The notes under the pieces were generated by a model. That model made no database searches. It was given only the letters and a program-made list of their open reading frames with translations, and was not told where the DNA came from. A stretch of 64,000 nt of DNA from Cornus controversa (Eukaryota; Streptophyta; Magnoliopsida; Cornales; Cornaceae): NCBI GenBank assembly GCA_026545225.1, contig CM048845.1:62769033-62833032 (forward strand). Reading direction: 5' to 3'. Positions 35,211 through 45,893 of the stretch are shown piece by piece. Every line of letters begins with the position of its first letter. The stretch's first letter is position 1. The position numbers and the translations under genes were made by a program.

Positions 35211-36230
35211 TAACCTTTCCATCATTCTTTTACTACCTTGGACAATGACCTGCTGGTTTGTAAGATCCATATTTTCCCCTCTGATTTAGACATTTTCCAT
35301 GGTTTGTATGGTACTTTAGTTTCATGGAGCCAGGGGTCGACTTAAGTGACAACCAAGGGAACCCAACCCTCCCATTTTTTTTTTTGTAAAATATCTATAA
35401 TTTAGGTTCCTATAAAATATTTAAATGGATACTTCTAATGAGCATAGCCCCCCCAAACCCCCTCCAAAAAAAAAATTAATAAAAAATTTCAATTTGCCTT
35501 CGTCTTATTTCTAGAGTCTACATTTAAAAGAATGTTAAAAAATTCCAAATATAGTTCCTATCTATATTATTTTTCTCAGTTTATGCACTTAGTGATTTAT
35601 GAAATACTCTAAATAATATAATAAATATTCTTATTTAGATCTACTTTCCAAAATTCTAATGTTAAAAAAAGTTTACTAAATATGAGATAGTTCATTGTCA
35701 TTTCTATTAATGTGATCAAAGTGGTGTTGCTCAGCTAAATCATTTTTGAATTTTCTTATTATATAAGGATAGTTTGTATGTGTTGCATATAATCCCACAC
35801 AAAAATCTCCAAAATGATTTTCTCTATCAACAAGCATGGCCCTTTACTTCATTGTGATCAGGAGATTACGGGTTCGAAATACGAAAAACAGTCTCTCCGC
35901 ATGCAGAGGCAAGGCTGCAAACATCTGACATTTCTTAGACCACGCAATGTAGGTATATATCTTGTCTTTGTTGAATTGTTTTTGTTGGTACATGGACCCT
36001 CTAAATTCTTAAACTCCTTTTCTATGTTCGATTGACAATTAAGCTAGCATTAGTTGCATTATTACATGTTAGAATTTGCATAAAATTACTGCCTTGATGC
36101 TCAAACTACAGTTATGTTAGTCTAGTACTTTGAATTCCATGGTAGATAATAAAATTGCAAGTTGAATCACTACTCGAACAGCTAGATAACCTTGGAAAGA
36201 AAATAATTTTGTTTATGAAATGTAAATATG
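35211..36230. other. Spacer with a tRNA-derived SINE remnant
   Basis: At about 35855-35945 'gagattacgggttcgaaatacg' followed by 'aacagtctctccgcatgcagaggcaaggctgc' resembles the RNA polymerase III B-box region and body of common plant SINEs. No A box, tail or target duplication could be assigned, so it is only a remnant. The rest is unremarkable. Confidence 0.42.
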
Positions 36231-36254
36231 AGACAGAGAAAAGGAGATAATAAA

Positions 36255-36620
36255 TATGGCTTATAGCGATGGTCCAAACCATCGCTAAAAGTCTCAAAAA
36301 CCGCTGCTAAAAGCTGTTGTGGCAGCCTAGTGGGGGCTTCTACATTAGCCGCAATATATGCGGCCGCTATAAGTATTTAGTTTATAGGTCAGAATCAACG
36401 ATGGTTTTTGAAAGTTACAATAGTGGCTTCTACATTAGCCGCAATATATTCGGCCGCTATAAGTATTTAGTTTATAGGTCAGAATCAACAATGGTTTTTG
36501 AAAGTTACAATGACCGTTTTGTATTTTTTAATAGAGGCGCTGAAAACTGCTTCTATAGGGTAGCCTTTAATATTGATTTTTGAAATTTATAACATCGGTT
36601 TCGACCACCGCTAAAGGTCT
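36255..36620. repeat. CACTA-like subterminal repeats with 90-bp tandem duplication
   Basis: Short inverted words such as 'agcgatgg...ccatcgcta', 'accgctgctaaaag' and 'ggtttcgaccaccgctaaag' recur, as in the subterminal regions of plant CACTA transposons. Within them a 90-bp unit ('ggcttctacattagccgc' to 'gaaagttacaat') is duplicated in tandem, about 36335-36424 and 36425-36514. No CACTA terminus (CACTA/TAGTG) could be assigned, so the element edge is unknown. Confidence 0.45.
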
Positions 36621-39600
36621 TCTTTTTTTTTTTTTTTTAAAATTTTTCAACTTAAAAGCTAAAACTCCTGTTTGTTTGTTTGTTTTTTTATTTTTTGGGA
36701 AGGTTAAAAATCTAATGGCAAACCTATATAACAAAACAAATCATATACCAGTAACCCAAGTTTCACCAAACTTTTACTTTGTTAGTACAAAGGATGGGCA
36801 TTGTAGCACAAAAAAATGTGCCTTCAGGCTTCTTGGAAGTTAGAAACAATTACAAAATTTATGTTATGTGAAATTCCTACAGATTGCTCTAGCAAGACCT
36901 ATAGTACTGAATTAACAAGTGTAGTCACCATAAAAAAAAAAAAATTAGAGCAAAAGGAAAAGAACACCAACAAACAAATGAGCAAGGCTCCCAAACAACA
37001 TTACAACAAAATAAGCCATCACAATAAACGATAACCTTAAGGCCTAGGAATTTTCAAGTCACAAGCTCTATTTTGGAGATCAACCTGTTTAAAAACCTAT
37101 GCCTAAGTCACAACCTACAAATACAAAGACAAAAAAAATTGAAGAACCTAGAGGGGGAGGGGGTGAATAGGTTCCGTCCAATTTTTTTCAATTCTTCAAG
37201 TATGACAACTAAAAATTATGGGTAAAAAACTCCAAAATGGGTAAAAAACTTACTTGGCCCTAAGGCTCAAACCAATCCACTAAAATAGAACTAAGTTACA
37301 CTTGTATAACACTCACACCATGCTCATATACAAGTCACTCCAGCTCTCACCCTAGTTTATATGAACCACTCTCACCAAACTTACCACAAGCACTCAGCTC
37401 TGGCCAACTCAATCTTCCATAAGCTTGAGCTATCTCACACCAAACTCACAGTCACTCCACCTTTCAAAGCAACCTATGCCTGGACTACAAGTAGTGAGTG
37501 TGAAGAACAATACAATGGAAGTCAACAATTCTCAAGTTATAAGATCAGCAAGTACAAAGGTTAACCTGAAATTAAACAACCACTTGAACTTGGCAGATAA
37601 TAAAGTTTGAGTGCAGCATTTATTCAATTCCTTCTACCATATGTAGCAAGCACAAGGAGAATATGGATGATGACAAGGCAGGCCTGCTCAATCCAATTAA
37701 GTACAAAGTAGTTTACTTTGTACTTGCAGCAACATAGTCCTCAATTCAGCATAATGAACAGTGCAGCGAGCTGATCTGAAACCCCTATTTATAACATGAG
37801 TTAATTCTTGTAAGACAACATCTAAAACAAGCTTAATACATGAAATGAAGCATTTTCAAATACATTTGACATTTAAAAGTAACCCAACAATGTAAACAGC
37901 CTTTGAAAAGGCCTTTTGACAGAAATTTTAGATCTAAAGTGGACTTCTAGTTAGTAAAAAACAAAAGCAACTCTAAACATAACTTTAATACAACTAAACC
38001 ATTTTTATCATGATCAAATTAATATGTATGCGGGAACATCAATAGCAACCCAATAATTTATCTAAACAAATCTGTCAACTCTTTGGACCAAATTCTGTAA
38101 TAATGGTGCAGCAAGTAACTATGAATAGTCAAAAATTGATCCTATGCTATTTCTGAGAATGTATCAGCTTAAGCAGACTTAAAATGTGAGTTGAAACATG
38201 CTCATATACAATAAAGCCTCAAATATCAACTAGTGACATGATCTGAGTTTCTAAAGGCTTTCGACAACAACTTTTAGATGGACAAGTGGAGATTCAGAAG
38301 GTCAGAAATTTGATTCAGCTTCTAGTCCAATCTCTTGCAAGCATATATAGATAATATATGAGGTATTACACATGTTTAATTCAAAAAATGCAAACCAGGA
38401 ATCATCAAGATCAGATTTGACAAAAACATGAGTTTTGACAATGATTTTGAAGATAAATGATGAGGTTCAAATATCCAAAACCTACTGCAGCTCCAATACA
38501 AGTATGAATCTAGCTGGGACATGTGACATAGTATAAAATACACATGCTAAAGTCATTTCTAAGCCTTAACCTTATCAGAAGCATACTGAAAGTAAGCTTA
38601 GAGGCAAGACAACTACAGTTTTAGCCAAAAATGAGGTTACAAATGCAAATATGCAAAACATTTACTAGATGTTTGGACCTATGCAGCCTCCAAGGGATGT
38701 GTGGTAGTTGCTTGTAGCTCCCTGCACAAAAGCACACACCCAAAAGCCAAACAAAGCTTAATGAAGGCTGTTAGTGTAAATACCTCATGTGTATATTGAG
38801 GTGGCTTGCACATAACTATGGAATGACTTCAGAAGACATGAAATACTTTAGAAATCAATATGGAATAGCCAAACATAGCCTTAAGAGTGAAATTACATAA
38901 ATTCCCCTAAATGGGTTGTTTGAGTAATTAGATGGGAGTTTAGAACATCTTTGATTTAAATCCATTTACAAGTATAATATAGATGCTTAAAAAGAATATA
39001 AAACTTAGTTAACCACTGAAATCCATCCAAAGAAAACATATAATGTGAAATGACCATTCTGCCCTTGCTATAGAAATGTGGACAATATAAGGTATGAAAT
39101 GAGCTTGTAATGCACACATTAAATCCTTTTGACATTAAACTAAGCAAACATGCTCATGGACCATCAAAAGTGCAGTCAGACATCACTTAAACCAACTTAA
39201 TCAATCCATGCCATACATATCTAAATTGATCAATTTATAGCATTGTTGAATCTTAGCAACCACAGTCTGTCTCCAAATTTGTGACTTATCTGATTGCCCA
39301 AAATGAGTCATCCATGACTTAAGTAGTGAATTTTTTTTTCCATGACTAATATTTGAACCGGAAGCTCTAAAACAGTTTCATTCTCATTTTATAAGTTCTA
39401 TGAGGTGTGTTTAAATGGTCATATAACTGTTTTCCTAGAAATTTCTTGCTTTGTGTTTTCAACCCAAATAATTAAGAATTAAGCAGTTGTCACATGTAAT
39501 TGGTGAAGAAAAATAAAGAGCATTTGAGGGTATATATACATTGACTGTTGCAACCTATCCTACTTCAATTCATGAACTTAATAGCCAAACATATATATGA

Positions 39601-40066
39601 TGCTTGATGGTGAAGAAACTTGAGGATTTAAAGTCATCACATGACAATATATTAGACTTAGATCTTTCCATCTGACTATTATGTAGAAATAACTCAAACA
39701 TGGTTTCCATCTGACTATTATGTAGAAAGTTGCTATGCTTAGATCTTTTGAACTGAAATCAAAATGGAAATTCAACCAGGTGAACTTGGGTTATGCATCA
39801 AAATCAGGATAGCAGCAGATGCATGAGTAAAAACGGTAAAGAATAGCTGCAGATGAGTTCTATATTGAGGGCCAAGATTCAACTCACAATCATCCATAAG
39901 CTACCCATTCTTTCGTCTATGGGTAATTATATACATATCTGCCCGGCTTAAATCATCACAATCAGGTCTCTTTTTAGACTATTATCAAATAACATAAAAA
40001 ACATTGAAAATCTCCTTCAAACAACATATAATACTGAAGTATGCTACATAGGAAATAAAATATTAC
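36621..40066. other. Intergenic spacer with Sirevirus LTR signature
   Basis: No coding gene is recognised. At 37135-37165 'gaacctagagggggagggggtgaatagg' resembles the Sirevirus LTR signature found at 50265-50285, so part of this region may be a decayed Sirevirus LTR, but no boundaries can be drawn. A 27-bp duplication ('ttccatctgactattatgtagaaa') occurs at about 39665 and 39703. Confidence 0.4.
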
Positions 40067-40156
40067 CTCTTCATCACTCAACCGTGCGAAACTTTTTGAT
40101 CCAGCGGAATGTGTAATGGGCTGCTTGGCGTGATTTGCCTTATTTGTAGAACTAGG
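40067..40156 (-). pseudogene. Exon resembling plant CACTA transposase (Ptta/En/Spm)
   Basis: A 30-codon minus-strand exon is flanked by an AG acceptor (after TTTTATAAAAG) and a GT donor (GAG|GTAATA). Its peptide NKANHAKQPITHSAGSKSF followed by ARLSDEE resembles the KANRAKQ...H..GSKSFARL segment of the Ptta/En/Spm (Transposase_24) family that accompanies CACTA elements. Adjacent exons were not found, and the CACTA-like repeats at 36.2-36.6 kb could belong to the same element. I infer a decayed CACTA remnant on the minus strand. Confidence 0.5.
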
Positions 40157-40716
40157 CTTTTATAAAACAACATAAAAAGATATCAATGGTGGCAAAGTAT
40201 AGATTCTCAAAAGTTATTCAACATTTTCTTCTTATAGGTCAGCGCTTTTTTTATTGACTAGAGAGTTGTTCCCACCGGATGTTTTTGAATATGTGACGTA
40301 TTAATTTTAATTTGAAAAGAATTTGGGGCAATGTTCCAATTTCCAACCTCAACTTGGCTGGTCCCAGCTTTAGCAGTATATCAATGTTTTATAATGAAGT
40401 AAGTCATGATCCAATTCTTCAAAACAGAAGGTGCCATTCACTTGAAACCCCTCACATTCTCAAATTATTTTGTTCACTAGATCCAACACCTTTTTAGAAT
40501 TTTGAAAAGCCTAATCAGAACACAAATGTAAAGTTAGAAGGTTAAAGATTATCATCCATTAAAATTCATCTTGAATCATGATGTTCAATCGTATATCTTT
40601 GACAAATTAAAATTAAAAATAACAGAGAACAAAAGAGCACGTTACGAAAACAAAATACATGTTTGACAAGAATATAATTGCCCCTCGACTGAGTTCCAAA
40701 AGTGAACTAGGAACCA

Positions 40717-41045
40717 TCATTGATCTGGAAGGACTTGATCATCCCAATCTGCTAGACGTTCTTCATCAGTGTCAGTGGCCACTGTGAGGCCAAACTGCCT
40801 GCAATTATTTGACCAATAACCTTGTATATATATCTACTTTAAACTGTGAAACAAAAAGAAAAAAAAAGAATTTCCTTCTGTTTGCACATTATAACCATAC
40901 CTTTAGGATGCCCTTTTCAACAACTAATCTCCCTGCTGCAGATTTGGCTTCGCTAGCCAAGAAGTCTAAGACTAGTTCCTTCCTTCCACAAATCACAGGC
41001 TCTTTAACCCTCTGCTCAAAACTGGTTTGGCATAATCTTAAACTG
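40717..41045 (-). CDS. Unidentified two-exon gene 3' part
   Basis: Two minus-strand exons fit together. The upstream one (about 41045 to 40901) reads FEQRVKEPVICGRKELVLDF then LASEAKSAAGRLVVEKGILK and ends at AAG|GTATGG. A 106-bp intron ends in a tandem acceptor (GCAGGCAG), and the last exon (40794-40717) reads FGLTVATDTDEERLADW then DDQVLPDQ and stop. The frame is kept exactly across the junction when the second AG is used, and the acidic C-terminus looks like real protein. I do not recognise the family. The 5' limit of the first exon and any further upstream exons are not determined. It could be a host gene fragment or part of a transposon. Confidence 0.4.
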
Positions 41046-42447
41046 CCAAATTTGAACAACTAGTTAATTTCAGGCAGTATTATTGAAAATTCACATTACT
41101 TTCTTTTCAAATGTTTAACAAATTTCATACTTTCCAGCACAAACATTGAATAATACATCCACTGAATTACTAAACTATACTAAAATTTAAGTGTGTTTAG
41201 TTTCACATTTTTATACATTTTTTTCTTTTCTCGATAAATAGCTTAGTGGTTCATTGTAGCGATTATAAGAGAAATATATATAAGAAGCTGTGAGCTCTAA
41301 GATAAAAACGGAACTTTAAAAAATTGAATAAGAGAGTGGAAGAAGATTTCAAGGCAAAAACTGAATCAACACAACTATAATAACAAATTTCAGAAAAAAA
41401 TAGATCTAAAATTCTAATTGTTAATAAATAATTGACCATTGAAATATGTAGGATAACATAATTAACTTTTATCAATTGTTTGAACAGTGCGTAGATATGT
41501 AATTGAGTTGAGAGAGAGGCCTGTGCACATTTCATGAGAGGCGATAGAGAAATGAAAGGGGCTACATGATGCCACTAAAATTTTGCTACTGCATCACTAT
41601 GAAAGGAAAACCAAAGTTACTTGAGACTAATGGATTTGTGCCTGAACACCTTGTTAGCTTTATATTTAATAAAGTATATATGTATATGTATGTAGATATA
41701 CTGTAAATATAATATTTGTTGCTTCAATTGAAGTTTTCATTTCAATAGTTCCAAACTCCTAATGCTTCAAATACTATACAAGATACAAACAACCATATAC
41801 ACTTGTATAATGTAACTTGTGTCAAACATCTATGTAACTTACTGACTATACAAGAAAATGAAGACAGAAAGAATAGAAGATCAAGAAAGCTCAAATTGAG
41901 GTACTAATATATGCAACATGGCTACTTGGGAATTCTTCCCTGAATTGCGAGTGCAATGTCAATAATTGCGAGTGCAATGTCAATGATTCCAATCAGCACA
42001 ATGCAATAGCATACAATGGACATTGTTAGTTCTTGATATTGTGTGAAATGCTAGAAAAGGTTTAGAGAATTCTCATTTCTGGAGCCAGAAAGGAATGGGG
42101 CTCATAAAGGTTTATAAGAGGTTAGTTTAGGTGCTTATTAGAGGTTGACAAAGATTCTTAAGATTTCAAGGATTCAGTATTTTGGGTTCCCCTGCCTTTT
42201 TCCAAGGATTGTCTCATTTACAAGCATATATGGGCGACTATGTTCATGGCATCGAAACAAAATAGCAAGTTAAGAATGTCGCCAACCAAATCTATATAAA
42301 TATTATAGTTACAGAACGAACAATGGAAATTGTGTTCCTCCCAAGGAGGCTGAATAACTCATGGGGCGACATGTTCCACCCAAGGAAGCTGAATAAATAT
42401 TATAATTATAGAAAGGATTGTCTCATTTACAAGTATGAGGAGACATG
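41046..42447. other. Intergenic spacer left of the double TRIM
   Basis: AT-rich, no gene seen. At 42330-42400 a short unit 'ttcc(t/a)cccaaggaggctgaataa' occurs twice and a third copy lies right of the TRIM insertion at 43613. 'aaggattgtctcatttacaag' also appears twice (about 42196 and 42413). Confidence 0.5.
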
Positions 42448-43021
42448 TGTAATACCCCGCTCCAACACATGGTATGATATTGTCCGCTTTGGGCCTGAGC
42501 CCGCACGGTTTTGCTCTTGGGTTTTACCCCAAAAGGCCTCATACCATTTGAAGAGAACATACTACATATAAGCACATCCCCTTTTCTACACCCAGGCGAT
42601 GTGGGATTGAGCACCTTGTACCCTGTCAGTGTGGTAGCTCAGCCTAGTGTCTGTCTATGCACCCGCCCACTCACACCCGTCCACAAGGGTTATTACAATC
42701 CACCCCCCTACGAGGCCCGACGCCCTCGTCGGCACACTTACTTCCGGTTGGGTTCAGGCTCTGATACCAACTGTAATACCCCGCTCCAACAGATGGTATG
42801 ATATTGTCCGCTTTGGGCCTGAGCCCGCACGATTTTGCTCTTGGGTTTTACCCCAAAAGGCCTCATACCATTTGAAGAGAACATACTACATATAAGCACA
42901 TCCCCTTTTCTACACCTAAGCGATGTGGGATTGAGCACCTTGTACCCTGTCAGTGTGGTAGCTCAGCCCAGTGTCTGTCTATGCACCCGCCCACTCACAC
43001 CCATCCACAAGGGTTACTACA
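42448..43021 (-). mobile_element. TRIM copy 1 (minus)
   Basis: LTRs are at 42448-42697 and 42772-43021, with a 74-bp internal region. On the minus strand the primer binding site TGGTATCAGAGC (42758-42769) lies two bases from the LTR at 42772-43021, and 'cctcgtaggggggtggat' precedes the other LTR. The right-hand LTR ends ACTACA, the left-hand one ATTACA. No coding capacity. Confidence 0.9.
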
Positions 43022-43039
43022 ATCCACCCCCTACGATAT

Positions 43040-43607
43040 TGTAGTAACCCTTGTGGACGGGTGTGAGTGGGCGGGTGCATAGACAAACACTGGGCTGAGC
43101 TACCACACTGACAGGGTACAAGGTGCTCAATCCCACATCGGTTGGGTGTGAAAAAGGGGATGTGCTTATATGTAGTATGTTCTCTTCAAATGGTATGAGG
43201 CCTTTTGGGGTAAACCCAATAGCAAAACCGTGCGGGCTCAGGCCCAAAGCGGACAATATCATACCCTGTGTTGGAGTGGGGTATTATAGTTGGTATCAGA
43301 GCCTGAACCCAGCCAGAAGTGTGCCGACGAGGACGTCGGGCCTCGTAGGGGGGTGGATTGTAGTAACCCTTGGGGACGGGTGTGAGTGGCCGGGTGCATA
43401 GACAGACACTGGGCTGAGCTACCACACTGACAGGGTACAAGGTGCTCAATCCCACATCGCCTGGGTGTGAAAAAGGGGATGTGCTTATATGTAGTATGTT
43501 CTCTTCAAATGGTATGAGGCCTTTTGGGGTAAACCCAATAGCAAAATCGTGCGGGCTCAGGCCTAAAACGGACAATATCATACCATGTGTTGGAGCGGGG
43601 TATTACA
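43040..43607 (+). mobile_element. TRIM copy 2 (plus)
   Basis: LTRs are at 43040-43288 and 43359-43607, with a 70-bp internal region. The primer binding site TGGTATCAGAGC is at 43291-43302 and the polypurine tract ends just before 43359. The first LTR ends TATTATA instead of TATTACA. Compare the solo LTR of the same family at 24799-25046. Confidence 0.9.
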
Positions 43608-43798
43608 ACATGTTCCTCCCAAGGAGGACGAATAGTGCTAAGAAGCTAAAACAATATCACACCTACGAATAGGCAAAGTGTACAACATTGCAAGAAATCA
43701 AAGAGCTTGTTTTCAAGAAAATATTTGCAAAATATAGAAGTGTTCTTTCATTTGATGGAACAAAGATATTATCTTGACATCACAAACAAGAAGTAAAG

Positions 43799-44155
43799 CT
43801 ACCCAGAATCAAGTTGATTCACATCAACAACCTTTATAGCATCAAAATTCTCCTTCGTGGTCGCATATTCCCCTTGTAGACGTGTAGACAACTCCTCAAC
43901 CTCAGCTATATCCTTCTGAATCCTCTCCATTCTAACAGGAAGTTGTTCCTTCGCCAACTTCATCTCGGCCAAATGCAACTGGTCATTAAGCCACGCGATC
44001 TCAATATTTGCTTCATTCAAGTCATCCATAGTAGATTTAATAAACTGAATTTCAGATGCTGAAACAGCTCCATGACGGAATTGACGTAGAATGAGAAGTA
44101 TTTTACCCAGAGACTCAAAAACAAATTTCTTGCAGAAAAGAAACTTCTTCTCCAA
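43799..44155 (-). CDS. Coiled-coil ORF, unidentified
   Basis: A 118-codon minus frame starts MEKKFLFCKKF and is mostly heptad-like: MDDLNEANIEIAWLNDQL, AEMKLAKEQLPVRMERIQ, VEELSTRLQGEYATTKENF. It ends with NQLDSG and stop. The composition is that of a coiled coil, and it may be an exon of a larger plant protein rather than a complete gene. A 24-bp segment 'tagaatgagaagtattttaccc' is duplicated at 44087 and 44167, suggesting rearrangement at its 5' end. I do not recognise a family. Confidence 0.35.
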   Translation of the reverse strand: MEKKFLFCKKFVFESLGKILLILRQFRHGAVSASEIQFIKSTMDDLNEANIEIAWLNDQLHLAEMKLAKEQLPVRMERIQKDIAEVEELSTRLQGEYATTKENFDAIKVVDVNQLDSG

Positions 44156-44245
44156 ACACTGAAACGTAGAATGAGAAGTATTTTACCCAGCTCCATGACG
44201 GATGCAAAAGGATGACTTCCTCAAGAATGGTTGCAAGTTCATTAA

Positions 44246-44545
44246 TCATGGGTATTTATCGCCATATAACTGAATGGTTTTGAGTTGTTGTGTACTTGCT
44301 CCCTCGCCTTGACTTCGAGATGTTTCTTCATCAACTGCCTCTTGTGATCCCAGAGGACAAGTGTTGGTGTTTTCTTCTACAATTTGAAATTGACCACTTC
44401 TAACATTTCCGTCATGGGCCACTTGCTCATCTACAAGTTGGTCTCGAGTTAGTTCCTCAGCAGCAACCTCCTTGTTGAGGATTAACAGGCTCCTCGAGGG
44501 CCTCACCATAAATTCTAGGTTCTGACACTTGGATGTTTCGTCCAT
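44246..44545 (-). CDS. Acidic ORF upstream of the coiled-coil ORF, unidentified
   Basis: A 99-codon minus frame begins MDETSKCQNLEF and is rich in Glu, Gln, Ser and Thr (EVAAEELTRDQLVDEQVA; EAVDEETSRSQGEGAS). It lies 90 bp upstream of the coiled-coil frame on the same strand and could be an exon of the same gene. There is no recognised domain and no independent support for the start codon. Confidence 0.28.
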   Translation of the reverse strand: MDETSKCQNLEFMVRPSRSLLILNKEVAAEELTRDQLVDEQVAHDGNVRSGQFQIVEENTNTCPLGSQEAVDEETSRSQGEGASTQQLKTIQLYGDKYP

Positions 44546-44671
44546 CAGTTCTAATGAAACAAACGAAGAAAAAACATGAAAAGATTAATCTTATTCTTGC
44601 AGTTTAAATTTACTGCAATATCACTAAAACTAATGGGTTCAATAGAATAAACACTAATTAAACTACAATAA

Positions 44672-44768
44672 GGCTGTGTTCGGCTACACGGAATTGGAGC
44701 CTTGGAATTAACAAAATTTTCTCTCATTCCAATTCCAAGGCTCCGATTCCGTGCAGCCAAACACACCC
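44672..44768. mobile_element. Small foldback MITE, Tourist type
   Basis: A 97-bp near-palindrome starts GGCTGTGTTCGGCTACACGG and ends with its complement (CCGTGCAGCCAAACACACCC), with inner arms 'ggaattggagccttggaatt' paired with 'aattccaaggctccgattcc'. TAA flanks both sides (44669-44671 and 44769-44771), as for PIF/Harbinger Tourist MITEs. The transcript would form a strong hairpin. Confidence 0.88.
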
Positions 44769-45066
44769 TAAGTATTCATATAATTCTAGGATCCTAGCTA
44801 CTGGGTTCAATGCTAATTGCCATCTGTTAGACAAACTGACAAAATATATTCAGAGCTCCTCTCTAGTGTAGAAAGGTCACATAGTTGATCACATAAACAA
44901 TTGAAAGTTACCAATCCAATAAAAATTGAAGTATAATACAAGGGGAATTATAGTGAATATGAACAATAGCACCTACTTTACAAACAATGTAACTAAATCA
45001 AACACTCCACAAACAATTTAACAAACGAAACACAAACCAGATAAAAAAAGAGAGAACTAAAAATTA

Positions 45067-45420
45067 TTACTCGAGTGCATTCTGCTGGAGCTGAGGAACT
45101 GGCATAGGCCACCATGGGAACACAAAGGGAAAGACCATTGAATGCCAAAGTGTATTATCAGAGCCAACATAACATGCTTTTTTCAAAGTTCTGCTCTTCA
45201 TGTTGCAGAGTATAAGTTGATCAAGAATATGTAGATATATAATATTTCCATCAATTGGATGAAGAGAGAGTCTTGATGAATCGTCCACCCAAGCGGCCAT
45301 CCAGCAATCATCCGATTCCATCCTATTTAGATGAACCTTGTGCACCAAGGACCATTCAAGCCCATTACAGTCCTTGAGTTCCCAAATGCTAAGAGTGGGA
45401 ACACTATATTGAATGAACCT
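45067..45420 (-). pseudogene. F-box-associated domain fragment
   Basis: On the minus strand a frame open from about 45420 reads IQYSVPTLSIWELKDC, SLVHKVHLNRMES, LSLHPIDGNIIYLHILDQL, ILCNMKSRTLKKAC and VFPWWPMPVPQL before a stop. It resembles the C-terminal F-box-associated (At5g07610/At3g26010-like) region: a W-E-L-K start, HP.DGNI.YL and a terminal WP.PVP motif. The Met at 45348 is internal to the homology. The N-terminal F-box is missing. A SINE-like sequence begins exactly where the homology ends, so the gene was probably interrupted or truncated there. Confidence 0.68.
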
Positions 45421-45655
45421 GAGGTGTTCTCATCGCTCTCCTAAGCGATGTCCAAAGGCCTTCGGGAAGCATCAGGTTTGAGGTTCGACTCCCCTTAAGT
45501 GCAAACAATTCCTTGGGGCCAGCCTCCGCGGGTATACTCCGCGACTTACCCGGTCTGGGGTGGGGAGGTGCCCTTCCTAGGTCCTAGGGATTAGTCGAGG
45601 CAAAGCCTCGGGCACCCTAGTTATCAAAAAAAGAAAAAGAAAGTATGATGTAAAT
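45421..45655 (+). mobile_element. tRNA-derived SINE
   Basis: The segment contains a near-perfect RNA polymerase III B box (GAGGTTCGACTCC at about 45479-45491), a GC-rich body ('gggtatactccgcgacttacccgg', 'ggtgcccttcctaggtc') and an A-rich tail (aaaaaaagaaaaagaaag). This layout is that of plant tRNA-derived SINEs. The A box is less clear ('ctctcctaagcgatgtcc' region), and no target duplication could be matched, so the ends are approximate. Confidence 0.6.
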
Positions 45656-45893
45656 GTGTAACCAAAAAAAAAAATGATCAAATTTCTCCTATCAAATTTG
45701 CGTTTTCTAGAGAATAAAAATTATCTATTATCAAAGCAACCAACTATCTTGAAAAATTGTCTATCAATTAGCTTAATCACAACTAATATAAATCAAGAAC
45801 ATAGCATATGCTTCCATGAATTAACGTTATATTCTGTCAAATATATAAAAAGCACGCACATGCAAAAGAGCTGATCCTGTTGGATGCATGTCT
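45656..45893. other. Intergenic spacer
   Basis: No feature is recognised. Confidence 0.4.

Larger units (their letters stand above)
42448..43607. mobile_element. Palindromic double TRIM retrotransposon
   Basis: Two complete TRIM elements lie head to head: LTR-internal-LTR on the minus strand (42448-43021), an 18-bp spacer, then LTR-internal-LTR on the plus strand (43040-43607). Each LTR is 249-250 bp, and each internal part is ~70 bp with a tRNA-Met primer site and a G-rich polypurine stretch. The only target duplication is ACATG at the outer ends (42443-42447 and 43608-43612), implying that the pair entered as one unit. The spacer 'atccaccccctacga' copies the first bases of the TRIM internal domain next to the polypurine side. 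TRIMs encode no protein and depend on other retrotransposons. Confidence 0.88.

Noticed and set aside
42423..43672. Several 60-130 codon frames on both strands
   Set aside because: They are translations of the TRIM LTRs and recur with each copy; TRIMs are non-coding.
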